From Devosia insulae DS-56 (lineage in GTDB: Bacteria > Pseudomonadota > Alphaproteobacteria > Rhizobiales > Devosiaceae), in assembly GCF_000970465.2 (NCBI RefSeq), contig NZ_LAJE02000363.1, positions 62,001 to 126,000 of the forward strand: a stretch of 64,000 nt of DNA, given 5' to 3'. Positions 36,161 to 43,000 of this stretch are shown here, piece by piece. The position numbers were made by a program, and so were the translations under genes. A model generated the notes under the pieces. It made no database searches and was not told where the DNA came from. It saw nothing but the letters and a program-made list of their open reading frames with translations. Each line of letters opens with the position of its first letter. Position 1 is the first letter of the stretch.

Positions 36161-37228
36161 CTACAGCGCGCCCTCTGCCGCGGCCTTCATGTAGACGTCC
36201 GAGAACCGCAGCTTGATGTTGTTGGCGTCGCCGAGCACCGCGCCACCCGGCAGCTCGATGCCGATGACGTCGGCGGAGGCGGCGCCCGAACCGAGCAGGC
36301 CCTTGTCGAAGAGGAAGGTGCGGACCTTGTCCATCGTCACCTTGAGGTCGGGCGAGGTGGTGAAGGTCACGGCTTCCGCCGCGGTCGGGAACAGTTTGGT
36401 CGCGGCGAGCTGGGACTCGAAACCGGCCTGATCGGTGCCCGAGGCGGCGCCCATCGCGGCGCGGGCCGCCGCCCCTTCGGGGGTTTGGGCGGTCATCACG
36501 GCCATGGTGTCGTACCAGATGCCGGCCAGCGCCTTGCCGAAATCGGGGTTGTCGGTGAGCACCTGGGTGTTGGCGACCATCATGTCGATGATCTCGCCGG
36601 GGACCTGCGCGCTGTCGAACACCTTGTGGGCGCCGGGCAGAGCAGCGATCTCGGAGACCATCGGGTTCCAGGTCACCATGGCGCTGACATCGGCGGTCTG
36701 GAAGGCGCCGACCATATCGGGGTCCGAGGTGTTGACGACGTTGACGTCGCGCTCGGTCATGCCGACGCTCTCGAGCGCGCGCGCCAGCAGATAATGCGAC
36801 ACCGAGAACTCGACGAGGTTGACCGGAAGCCCCTTGATGTCGGCAAGGGCAGTCTTGTCCTTGAGGATCACCGCGTCGTTGCCGGCCGAGAAATCGCCGA
36901 TGATCACCGCAGTGGTGTCGACGCCGCCGGCGGACGGGATGGAGAGGCCATCCATGTTGGTGAGGGTCACCGCGTCATAGGCGCCGGCGGTGTATTGGTT
37001 CATCGACTCGACGTAGTCGTTGAATTGCGTGACCTCGATGGTGATGCCGTATTTGTCGGCCCATTTCTTGACGATGCCGGTGTCGGCGGCATAGCCCCAG
37101 GGCATCCAGCCGACATAGATCGACCAGGCCACCTTGAAGTCGGTCTTCTGCTGCGCCTCGACGGTGGTCGCGCCGGCGGCGATGAGCGCCGTGAGCGCGA
37201 GGGCTGAAACCAGTTTGGTGATCTTCAT
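36161..37228 (-). CDS. ABC transporter substrate-binding protein (guanidine operon)
   Basis: 355-residue periplasmic binding protein. The signal peptide is MKITKLVSALALTALIAAG with cleavage after VEA (about residue 25). The mature protein starts with TDFKVAWSIYVGWMPWGYAA, the N-terminus typical of binding proteins next to urea carboxylase genes, and has the two-lobed NMT1/TauA fold. First gene of the operon and the one directly controlled by the guanidine-I riboswitch: its ATG lies 72 bases after the aptamer. A longer open frame upstream runs through the riboswitch and is rejected. Confidence 0.93.
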   Translation of the reverse strand: MKITKLVSALALTALIAAGATTVEAQQKTDFKVAWSIYVGWMPWGYAADTGIVKKWADKYGITIEVTQFNDYVESMNQYTAGAYDAVTLTNMDGLSIPSAGGVDTTAVIIGDFSAGNDAVILKDKTALADIKGLPVNLVEFSVSHYLLARALESVGMTERDVNVVNTSDPDMVGAFQTADVSAMVTWNPMVSEIAALPGAHKVFDSAQVPGEIIDMMVANTQVLTDNPDFGKALAGIWYDTMAVMTAQTPEGAAARAAMGAASGTDQAGFESQLAATKLFPTAAEAVTFTTSPDLKVTMDKVRTFLFDKGLLGSGAASADVIGIELPGGAVLGDANNIKLRFSDVYMKAAAEGAL

Positions 37229-37233
37229 GCGCA

Positions 37234-37256
37234 ATCCCCTGTTTCGACTTGGGGAT
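37234..37256 (-). promoter_or_regulatory. Hairpin over the ribosome binding site of the binding-protein gene
   Basis: On the minus strand ATCCCC pairs with GGGGAT around AAGTCGAAACA, ending 5 bases before the ATG at 37228. The right arm contains the only purine-rich ribosome binding candidate (AGGGGA). Its position between the aptamer and the start codon makes it the likely expression platform for translational control, though this is inferred from a 6-bp stem. Confidence 0.45.
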
Positions 37257-37299
37257 CGGCGATGGCGCGTAAAGACCCGCGCTGCCAATCCCTTGGCTA

Positions 37300-37410
37300 C
37301 GAGGTCTCCCGGGCTTTTGTCCCGCCGTGTCCCGGAGGGATGTCTCCCGCTCCGGTGGATGCTCTCGGACCTGACGCGCCGGATACGTACCGGCGCCGGA
37401 ACCCTAGCTC
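37300..37410 (-). ncRNA. Guanidine-I riboswitch (ykkC-yxkD class)
   Basis: The minus strand carries the conserved blocks of the ykkC subtype 1 aptamer in order: CTAGGGTTCCG (37407-37397), GGTCCGAGAG (37371-37362), and ACGGCGGGACAAAAGCCCGG followed by GAGA (37328-37305). Between them are stem-forming segments (CGGCGCCGG, CCGGAGCGGGAGACATCCCTCCGG). This class binds guanidinium and turns on export, detoxification or catabolic genes; carboxylase/UAAP/ABC operons are a known target. It lies directly between the sigma-54 promoter and the binding-protein gene. Confidence 0.93.
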
Positions 37411-37429
37411 CTAACTCTGGATACAATGG

Positions 37430-37445
37430 AGCAAGGGCCGTGCCA
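37430..37445 (-). promoter_or_regulatory. Sigma-54 (RpoN) promoter of the guanidine operon
   Basis: Read on the minus strand, TGGCACG-GCCC-TTGCT matches the -24/-12 consensus TGGCACG-N4-TTGCW at every defined base. The start point predicted about 12 bases beyond TTGC (near 37420) falls just before the first conserved riboswitch block. Suggests nitrogen-limitation control through an enhancer-binding protein such as NtrC; no convincing NtrC site was identified upstream. Confidence 0.8.
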
Positions 37446-37560
37446 GACTTGAATGCTGTTGCCTTTCAGACTCTTAGATGATGCGCCCACTGTCGGCCAG
37501 GCGGTGCCATGTCGAATGCGGGAGCAACCTGCACACAAAGTAGGCGCTGCGCAGCGCTTC

Positions 37561-38484
37561 TTACCGGGTGATGGCGGGCGCGCCCGCGCTGGCTCCCAGG
37601 TACCGTTCTTCCCACCAGGTAAAGAGCATGTCGCGCAGCGCTGCGCCGTCATCATTGCCGTAGAGCGGCTGGCGCGCCGCGTCGAACAGCAGGGCCTCTT
37701 CCTCCGTCAGCGTGACGACAAGCTCTTCGATGCGGATCGGCACATTGGTGAAGGCTGGGGCGTAGCTGGGATCGCGGTAGAGTTCCCGGTCGGCCTTGAT
37801 GACGGGCTGGCGGAAATCCTGCGGCGTGCGCTGGCTGCGCAGGACGGGCGTCGGCGGGACACTGGCGAGGTCCGACTCGGTTGCCTCGAACACGGTGAGC
37901 CGGATCGGCTTCAGCGAGAAATTCGAGGTGCGCATGATGTCGGCGCCACAGACATTGGGCACGGCGAGCACATCGGTCAACGCCAGCAGGTCGACATGGT
38001 CCCCTGCCCGGCTCGACTGCCGGGTGATGGCCGCCCGACCGTCGGCACCGACTTCGGTGTTCATGAAGAAGTTGAAGCTGTCATGCACATCGTCCGGGGT
38101 CAGACCATACTCGCGCTGCGCCTCGGACTGGATGTCATGGCAGTTGGTGTGATCGTGAAAGCCGTAGGCGCTTTCGTAGAGATAGGCCGAGCAGCGCGGG
38201 AACAGCACGTCGTTACGCTTGACGGTATCCTTGAGGATATAGAGCAGCGCCCGCTCGCGCGGCGGCTGGCTCCACAGGAACGCGCCTTCGGTGGGGTTGA
38301 AGCCGTGCACCGTACGGGTGCGTCCGCAATGCATGAACTCCTTGTAGTCGTGCAGGTTGAAGGCGTTGAAATCGACGCATTGCCCGCCCTCCACCTGCTC
38401 GATGCGGAGGATCTGACCGGCGAGCAGCTCGAACGCCTTGCCGGTGCCTGGCTGCAGCATCAGGGTCTGGAGCACGGTTCTCAT
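37561..38484 (-). CDS. DUF1989 family protein (third urea carboxylase-associated paralog)
   Basis: 307-residue protein with a DUF1989 domain like UAAP1/UAAP2 but longer. Core segments: GGQCVDFNAFNLHDYKEFMH, RSSRAGDHVDLLALTDVLAV, and YGFHDHTNCHDIQSEAQREY with a His/Cys-rich likely metal site. The C-terminal about 70 residues (IRIEELVVTLTEEEALLFDA onward) are not part of the usual UAAP domain. It starts at an ATG overlapping the stop of a 47-residue ribbon-helix-helix gene. It stands upstream of the sigma-54 promoter, so it is a separate unit. Function unknown; a deiminase/hydrolase on a guanidine-like compound is possible. Confidence 0.8.
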   Translation of the reverse strand: MRTVLQTLMLQPGTGKAFELLAGQILRIEQVEGGQCVDFNAFNLHDYKEFMHCGRTRTVHGFNPTEGAFLWSQPPRERALLYILKDTVKRNDVLFPRCSAYLYESAYGFHDHTNCHDIQSEAQREYGLTPDDVHDSFNFFMNTEVGADGRAAITRQSSRAGDHVDLLALTDVLAVPNVCGADIMRTSNFSLKPIRLTVFEATESDLASVPPTPVLRSQRTPQDFRQPVIKADRELYRDPSYAPAFTNVPIRIEELVVTLTEEEALLFDAARQPLYGNDDGAALRDMLFTWWEERYLGASAGAPAITR

Positions 38485-38624
38485 TTGGCGCGCCGTCCCG
38501 CGTGCTCGCGGATGGCCAGCTTCACTAATGCCGCGCGGTCGGGTGCAGCGCCCTTGGCGATGGTGCGGTCGATCAGTTCGAGCTGCTGCTGGTTGAGCTT
38601 GAGAATAATGGTCCTGGCCGGCAT
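38481..38624 (-). CDS. Ribbon-helix-helix mini-protein (47 residues)
   Basis: MPARTIILKLNQQQLELIDR followed by TIAKGAAPDRAALVKLAIRE, a compact strand-helix-helix pattern like CopG/Arc-type DNA-binding proteins. GGAGG lies 8 bases upstream of the ATG. The stop overlaps the DUF1989 gene start by 4 bases, so the two are coupled. No toxin gene follows, which argues against an antitoxin; it may be an autoregulator of the DUF1989 gene. Confidence 0.65.
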   Translation of the reverse strand: MPARTIILKLNQQQLELIDRTIAKGAAPDRAALVKLAIREHAGRRAK

Positions 38625-38653
38625 GCGCCCCTCCCGTTTCGAATACCAAAACT

Positions 38654-38667
38654 GTATACATGATTGG
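38654..38667. promoter_or_regulatory. Operator-like repeat, left copy
   Basis: GTATACATGATTGG, 30 bases before the start of the ribbon-helix-helix gene. It contains the palindrome TGTATACA and matches the right copy (38795-38808) at 12 of 14 bases. Candidate site for the divergent GntR regulator. Confidence 0.45.
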
Positions 38668-38794
38668 CGCAACGACGATCCGGTTTCGTGCAGATCAGCC
38701 ATGCGATTCTCGCATGTTGGCCGCAAGTGGCTGCAAACTGCTGCAGTTTTGCCGGTTGACCGCAAATTCTGGCATACTTGCAACGCTCAATCTC

Positions 38795-38808
38795 GTATGC
38801 ATGAATGG
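38795..38808. promoter_or_regulatory. Operator-like repeat, right copy
   Basis: GTATGCATGAATGG, 21 bases before the GntR gene start, in the same orientation as the left copy 141 bases away. ATGCAT is itself a palindrome. Candidate autoregulatory site of the GntR gene. Confidence 0.45.
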
Positions 38809-38828
38809 ATCGGCAATACGAGGTTTGA

Positions 38829-39566
38829 ATGACCAGGCCATCCCCCCGCACCGATATCGCTCACGAGGCGCTGAAACAGGCGATCCTCGAGCGGGCGCTG
38901 CAACCGGGCACCAAACTGCCCGAGGATGAGATAGGCGCACATTTCGGCATGAGCCGGACGCTGGTGCGGGCAGTGCTGGCGAAACTGCAATCAGAAGGGC
39001 TGGTCGATGCACGGCCCAAGCGCACGGCCATCGTCGCCCAACCGACCCTGGCGGAGGCCCGTGACGTCTTCGAGGTGCGGCGGGGGCTGGAAGCCCAGGC
39101 CGTCGACCTCGTCATCAAGCGCTGGAAACCAAGCTTTGGCGCCGAGCTCGAAGGGCTGGTGCGCGAGGAGGATGCGGCCCGCGAGCGGCATGAAGAGCAC
39201 GTTGCCGGGCGCCTGGGTGGTGAGTTTCACATCCGGCTGGCGAAACTGAGCGGCAATGTGCTGCTCGAGCGCTACATGTCCGAACTGGTGACCCGCTGTT
39301 CGCTGATCCTTGCCGTTTACGGCTCGCCGCACAGCCACGATCACAGTGGCCCCAACGAGCATATCGAGATCATCGCCGCGCTGCGCGCCGGCGACGCCGC
39401 CAAGGCCATCGGCCTGATGGACGCGCACATGTCCGTCGTGGAGCGCCGGGCCATGCACGATACCGACCCCGCCAGTGTGGCGCTGGGCGATGTGCTGGCC
39501 CGCTATGCCGGTGCCATCGCGGGGCGCGACGGCGCGATCCCGCTCAAGCAGAAGCGCGCCAAATGA
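38829..39566 (+). CDS. GntR family transcriptional regulator (FadR/FCD type)
   Basis: 245-residue regulator with an N-terminal winged helix (residues about 10-75; KLPEDEIGAHFGMSRTLVRA then VLAKLQSEGLVD) and a C-terminal FCD effector domain. The FCD metal ligands Asp/His appear in GGEFHIRLAKLSGN, and GPNEHIEIIAALRAGDAAKA near residue 180. FCD members bind small carboxylates or amino acid derivatives. It is divergent from the ribbon-helix-helix/DUF1989 genes and overlaps the following flavin reductase gene by 4 bases; it probably controls both directions. Confidence 0.9.
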   Translation: MTRPSPRTDIAHEALKQAILERALQPGTKLPEDEIGAHFGMSRTLVRAVLAKLQSEGLVDARPKRTAIVAQPTLAEARDVFEVRRGLEAQAVDLVIKRWKPSFGAELEGLVREEDAARERHEEHVAGRLGGEFHIRLAKLSGNVLLERYMSELVTRCSLILAVYGSPHSHDHSGPNEHIEIIAALRAGDAAKAIGLMDAHMSVVERRAMHDTDPASVALGDVLARYAGAIAGRDGAIPLKQKRAK

Positions 39567-40234
39567 GCGGCCACGTCCACTTCGACTTTGCCGAGCTGAG
39601 TGCGCGCGAGCGCTACAAGCTGTTGATCGGCACGGTGATTCCCCGCCCCATCGCGTTCATCACCACGCTGAGCCGCAGCGGCCAGCGCAATGCCGGGCCG
39701 TTCAGCTTTTTCAACGTGCTCACCCACGATCCGGCGATCGTCGCCATCGGCATCGAAAACTACGATGACATGCGCCTCAAGGACACGGCGCGGAATATTC
39801 GCGAGACCGAGGAGTTCACCGTTCACATCGTCGACGACGCGCTCGCCGCACAGATGGAGATCTGCGCCATCAAGTTCGGCCCCGATGTCGACGAACTGGC
39901 CGAGGCCGGCCTCGAAACGGTACCGGGCAAGGCGGTGCGCAGCCCGCGCATCGTCTCGGCGCCCGCGGCGCTCGAGTGCCGGCGCCATACCACGATCGAA
40001 GTCGGCAGGGCGCGAGAGATCGTGCTGGGGCAAGTGCTGGGCATCCATATCCGGGCCGACATTGTCGATCCGGCGCGACTGCACGTCGACCAGCTCAAGA
40101 TGGATGCCATCGGTCGCCTCGGCGGCCATAGCTACGCCCGCACCCGCGATCAGTTCGACATCAAAACGCTCGGGGTGGGTGAGTACGAACAGCTCAAGGC
40201 CAACCGCCTTGTGACTGAAACCGGCGCCGCCTGA
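39563..40234 (+). CDS. Flavin reductase family protein (FMN-binding split barrel)
   Basis: 223-residue DIM6/NTAB family protein that binds FMN in a split barrel. Diagnostic stretches: VIPRPIAFITTLSRSGQRNA, NAGPFSFFNVLTHDPAIVAI, and FTVHIVDDALAAQMEICAIK. Enzymes of this type reduce flavin for a partner oxygenase or act on their own; no oxygenase is adjacent here. ATG overlaps the GntR stop, so the gene is likely under GntR control. Confidence 0.85.
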   Translation: MSGHVHFDFAELSARERYKLLIGTVIPRPIAFITTLSRSGQRNAGPFSFFNVLTHDPAIVAIGIENYDDMRLKDTARNIRETEEFTVHIVDDALAAQMEICAIKFGPDVDELAEAGLETVPGKAVRSPRIVSAPAALECRRHTTIEVGRAREIVLGQVLGIHIRADIVDPARLHVDQLKMDAIGRLGGHSYARTRDQFDIKTLGVGEYEQLKANRLVTETGAA

Positions 40235-40361
40235 CCGCGCTCCGGAACTAACCGACTAAGCCATCGCTGCGCCACCGCGCGGCCGAGACGATGGGCGCAT
40301 GCCGCGCTCACCGGACGATGAAACCTGGACTCATGGGGGTGCAACCTTGTCCAATTTCTCA

Positions 40362-41450
40362 ATGAACCGCCGACACTTCCTCGGCAGCGCCGCTGCCGGA
40401 TCGCTGCTGCTGGCAAGCGGCATGAAGGCCGAGGCTGCAACGCCGCTGACCATCGGGATGATCTATGTCGGTCCGGTCACCGACTTCGGCTGGAACCAGG
40501 CCCATGCCGTCGGTGCCGCCGCGCTGAAAGCCCTGCCTGATGTCACCGTGGTCGAGGAGGAGAATGTCCCCGAGACCGACGCGGTCGCCCAGTCGATGGA
40601 ATCGATGATCAACCTCGACGGTGCGAAACTGCTGTTCCCGACTTCGTTCGGCTATTTCGACCCGTTCATGAAGGAAGCGGCGAAGAAGCACGCGGACGTC
40701 GAGTTCCGCCACCCGACCTCGCTGTGGAACAAGGACACCGATCCGATCAATCTGGGTGGCTACTTCTGCTATCTCGACCAGGGCCACTATGTGAATGGCG
40801 TGGCCGCCGGTCTCTCCACCAAATCCAACAAGATCGGCTTCATCGCCGCCAAGCCGATCGCGCTGGTGCTGCGCAACGTCAACGCCTTCACGCTGGGCGT
40901 GAAAAAGGTGAACCCCAATGCCGAGGTGCGCCTGATCATCACCGGCGAGTGGAGCCTGCCGGTGCGCGAGGCCGAGGCCACCAACGCGCTGGTCGACGCT
41001 GGCTGCGACGTCATCGCCTGCCACGTCGACAGCCCCAAGGTGATCGTCGAGACGGCGGAGGGGCGTGGGGTCAAGAGCTGCGGCCATAATGCCGACCAGG
41101 CGTCGCTGGCGCCCAAGGGCTTCATCACCGGCGCTGAGCTCAAGTGGGGCACGGTCTATACCGAATATGCCAAACTGATCGCCGCCGGTGAGAAATTGCC
41201 CAACGTCAACGAGGGTGGCTACGACAAGGATATGGTGGCTTCAACGGCGTTTGGCGCCGGGGCGACCGAAGCCGCGATCGCCGCCGCCACCAAGGCGATC
41301 GAAGAAACCAGATCGGGAGCCCCGATCTTCGTCGGCCCGCTCAAGGACAATACCGGCAAGCTCGTCATCGACGGCACGCTCGGCCTCTATGACGGCGCCC
41401 TGTGGGGCACCGACTACCTGATCGAGGGCGTGGTCGGCTCGATCACCTGA
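40362..41450 (+). CDS. BMP family (PnrA-like) ABC substrate-binding protein
   Basis: About 362-residue periplasmic binding protein of the BMP/Med family, usually specific for nucleosides or purine-like compounds. The Tat-type signal is NRRHFLGSAAAGSLLLASG with the twin Arg. The mature part begins LTIGMIYVGPVTDFGWNQAH, the family's ligand-loop. ATG at 40362 gives the signal peptide; an ATG at 40299 or TTG at 40347 would lengthen it. No permease or ATPase gene is adjacent, so it is an orphan binding protein. Confidence 0.88.
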   Translation: MNRRHFLGSAAAGSLLLASGMKAEAATPLTIGMIYVGPVTDFGWNQAHAVGAAALKALPDVTVVEEENVPETDAVAQSMESMINLDGAKLLFPTSFGYFDPFMKEAAKKHADVEFRHPTSLWNKDTDPINLGGYFCYLDQGHYVNGVAAGLSTKSNKIGFIAAKPIALVLRNVNAFTLGVKKVNPNAEVRLIITGEWSLPVREAEATNALVDAGCDVIACHVDSPKVIVETAEGRGVKSCGHNADQASLAPKGFITGAELKWGTVYTEYAKLIAAGEKLPNVNEGGYDKDMVASTAFGAGATEAAIAAATKAIEETRSGAPIFVGPLKDNTGKLVIDGTLGLYDGALWGTDYLIEGVVGSIT

Positions 41451-41464
41451 GAAAGCCGATGAGC

Positions 41465-41488
41465 GGGCCGCGTCGAGAGACGCGGTCC
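41465..41488 (+). terminator. Hairpin downstream of the BMP gene
   Basis: GGGCCGCGTC pairs with GACGCGGTCC (one G:T) around GAGA, 15 bases after the stop. There is no T run, so it may be a factor-dependent terminator or only an mRNA 3' stem. Confidence 0.4.
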
Positions 41489-41511
41489 GTCGCCCCCGCG
41501 CTGCACCCTAC

Positions 41512-41562
41512 TGGATCATCGTCGGAGCAATCGTCGCGCAGCAGCAGCGTACCACCGGCTGA
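41512..41562 (+). pseudogene. 17-codon relic of a YdcZ-type transporter C-terminus
   Basis: The frame reads WIIVGAIVAQQQRTTG then stop, closely matching the C-terminal LIVAGVIVAQRQRTTAP of the YdcZ subunit at 28454-28906; the DNA agrees over most of a 30-base stretch. There is no further similarity upstream. It looks like the tail of a deleted transporter gene or a short duplication. The 221 bases between the BMP gene and the secreted-protein gene hold nothing else. Confidence 0.4.
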
Positions 41563-41671
41563 TGTGTCGCACCGTCTGGCCTGTAAAGCGAACCGCAAAA
41601 AATCAGGGTCGGCGACCGAGGTCTGCCAACCCGTGCGATGCGCGCGATAACCCGCTCGTCCGCGGGGGGGA

Positions 41672-42091
41672 TCAGGCTGGGCTGGCCGAGACGTCGCCCC
41701 CGCCGAGGTCGATGCCGGCTTCGACATTCGCCGCGGCGACCTGAATCCGAGAGGCCAGGGTAGGATCGGTGATTTCGTTGGCAATGATGTTGATGGCGTC
41801 CGCGACGCGGGCCCGAACATTGGCCGGCAGGCTGGAGGCAATCGAGCCCAGCTCAACCACGAGTTGCGCCAGGAGCGCGTCCTTCTGATCGGCCGGCAGC
41901 CCTGCCGCCCTGATATCGGCGATGTAGGCCTCGACCGCGGCGATGCACGCCTGGTCGCTGCCGCCAGTATGGCAGCTGGCTTTGATGTCGGCGATCGATA
42001 CGCTGGTAACGACGCTTTGGGCGCCCACAGGGGCTATCGCGCCGAAGGTCACCATGCTAGCGACGGCAAGCGTTCCAAGTATGTTTCGCAT
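41672..42091 (-). CDS. Small secreted helical protein
   Basis: 139-residue protein with a signal peptide (ILGTLAVASMVTFGAIAPVG, cleavage after AQ near residue 25). The mature part is mostly helical with one Cys pair: ASCHTGGSDQACIAAVEAYI. It ends in LGGGDVSASPA. No family recognised. ATG 42091 is used because GGAG is 9 bases upstream and it gives the signal peptide. It stands alone between the BMP gene and the polysaccharide cluster. Confidence 0.6.
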   Translation of the reverse strand: MRNILGTLAVASMVTFGAIAPVGAQSVVTSVSIADIKASCHTGGSDQACIAAVEAYIADIRAAGLPADQKDALLAQLVVELGSIASSLPANVRARVADAINIIANEITDPTLASRIQVAAANVEAGIDLGGGDVSASPA

Positions 42092-42275
42092 GACAAATAT
42101 CTCCGCAGGATGGCGCAAGGTACTGCATGGTACCGGTCGCGGTCAATCTTGCTGACACTGGGCGACTCTCGTGGCGAGAGGCCGGAGCAGGCAGAATTAG
42201 CAAGCTTAACCACGTCTCGTTGCTTGAGTCACCTGAGGTTTCCTGTGGTAACGCCGATGTCTTGAGGGCACGGCG

Positions 42276-42983
42276 ATGAGTGGTCGACGAGCTACCGGCG
42301 CCCTTGGCCTGCTGCTGCTTTCGATCACCTCACTGCTCCTGGCCTTCGGCTCGGCCTACGCGCTCCTCGCCGAATCGGGGCCCTATCTGTTCGCCGGCAG
42401 CGGGCTGGCACAGCGCATCGAGGTGCTCGCCGACGGTGAGTTCCATCCAGGGCTGTCGCGCCCGGCGCACGATCTCATCCTCGACGATTGCGTGGCCGTC
42501 GCGAGCTCGCTCTATGGCCTCACCATGCCCACCGAACGGCGCAACGCGGCGCTCAAGACCTGCAGCAGCGCCGCCACGGGCTTTGCCGCGGCGTCGCCAA
42601 CCTATGCCTACGCCTATTATGTCGTGGCACTGCTGGCCGCCGAACACAGCGACTCGGGCGCCTTCAACGCCGCCCTCGGCACCTCGCGAGAGTTGGCGCC
42701 CACCGAGCAATGGCTGGCCGAGCTCCGCGTGAAGCTGTCCGAGGATCACCTGGCGCAGTTGCAGCCCGCCGCCATTGCCGGCCACGAGACCGACCTGGCG
42801 CTGCTGGTCATCAGCCAGCGCGGCATCCGGGTGATTGCTCGCCGCTACGCCGCGCTGGCAGGATTCCGCGAGCGCATCACGGCGATCGTCGAAACCCTGC
42901 CACCCGAGCAGCAGAGGCGCTTCGTCGCGGCCTTGCGCAACGAGATCGCCGCCCGCCGAGCGGCGCCCCCTGCCACCCCGTGA
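42276..42983 (+). CDS. Membrane-anchored hypothetical protein leading the polysaccharide cluster
   Basis: 235-residue protein with one N-terminal hydrophobic segment (ALGLLLLSITSLLLAFGSAYAL), then a helical, TPR-like region rich in Ala and Leu (YAYAYYVVALLAAEHSDSGA). I do not recognise a family. It ends 17 bases before the polymerase/ligase gene and is probably cotranscribed; comparable helical accessory proteins occur beside O-antigen ligases. The 184 bases upstream contain no other gene and probably hold the cluster's first promoter. Confidence 0.6.
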   Translation: MSGRRATGALGLLLLSITSLLLAFGSAYALLAESGPYLFAGSGLAQRIEVLADGEFHPGLSRPAHDLILDDCVAVASSLYGLTMPTERRNAALKTCSSAATGFAAASPTYAYAYYVVALLAAEHSDSGAFNAALGTSRELAPTEQWLAELRVKLSEDHLAQLQPAAIAGHETDLALLVISQRGIRVIARRYAALAGFRERITAIVETLPPEQQRRFVAALRNEIAARRAAPPATP

Positions 42984-43000
42984 GACCTGGAGCCCCAGAC

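Noticed and set aside
37446-37560. NtrC enhancer site upstream of the sigma-54 promoter
   Set aside because: Only loose half-sites (GCGCC, GGTGC) with the wrong spacing were found; not enough to annotate.
38700-38760. Palindrome AACTG-CTG-CAGTT in the GntR divergent region as main operator
   Set aside because: Short and present once; the duplicated GTATRCATGAWTGG pair is better placed.
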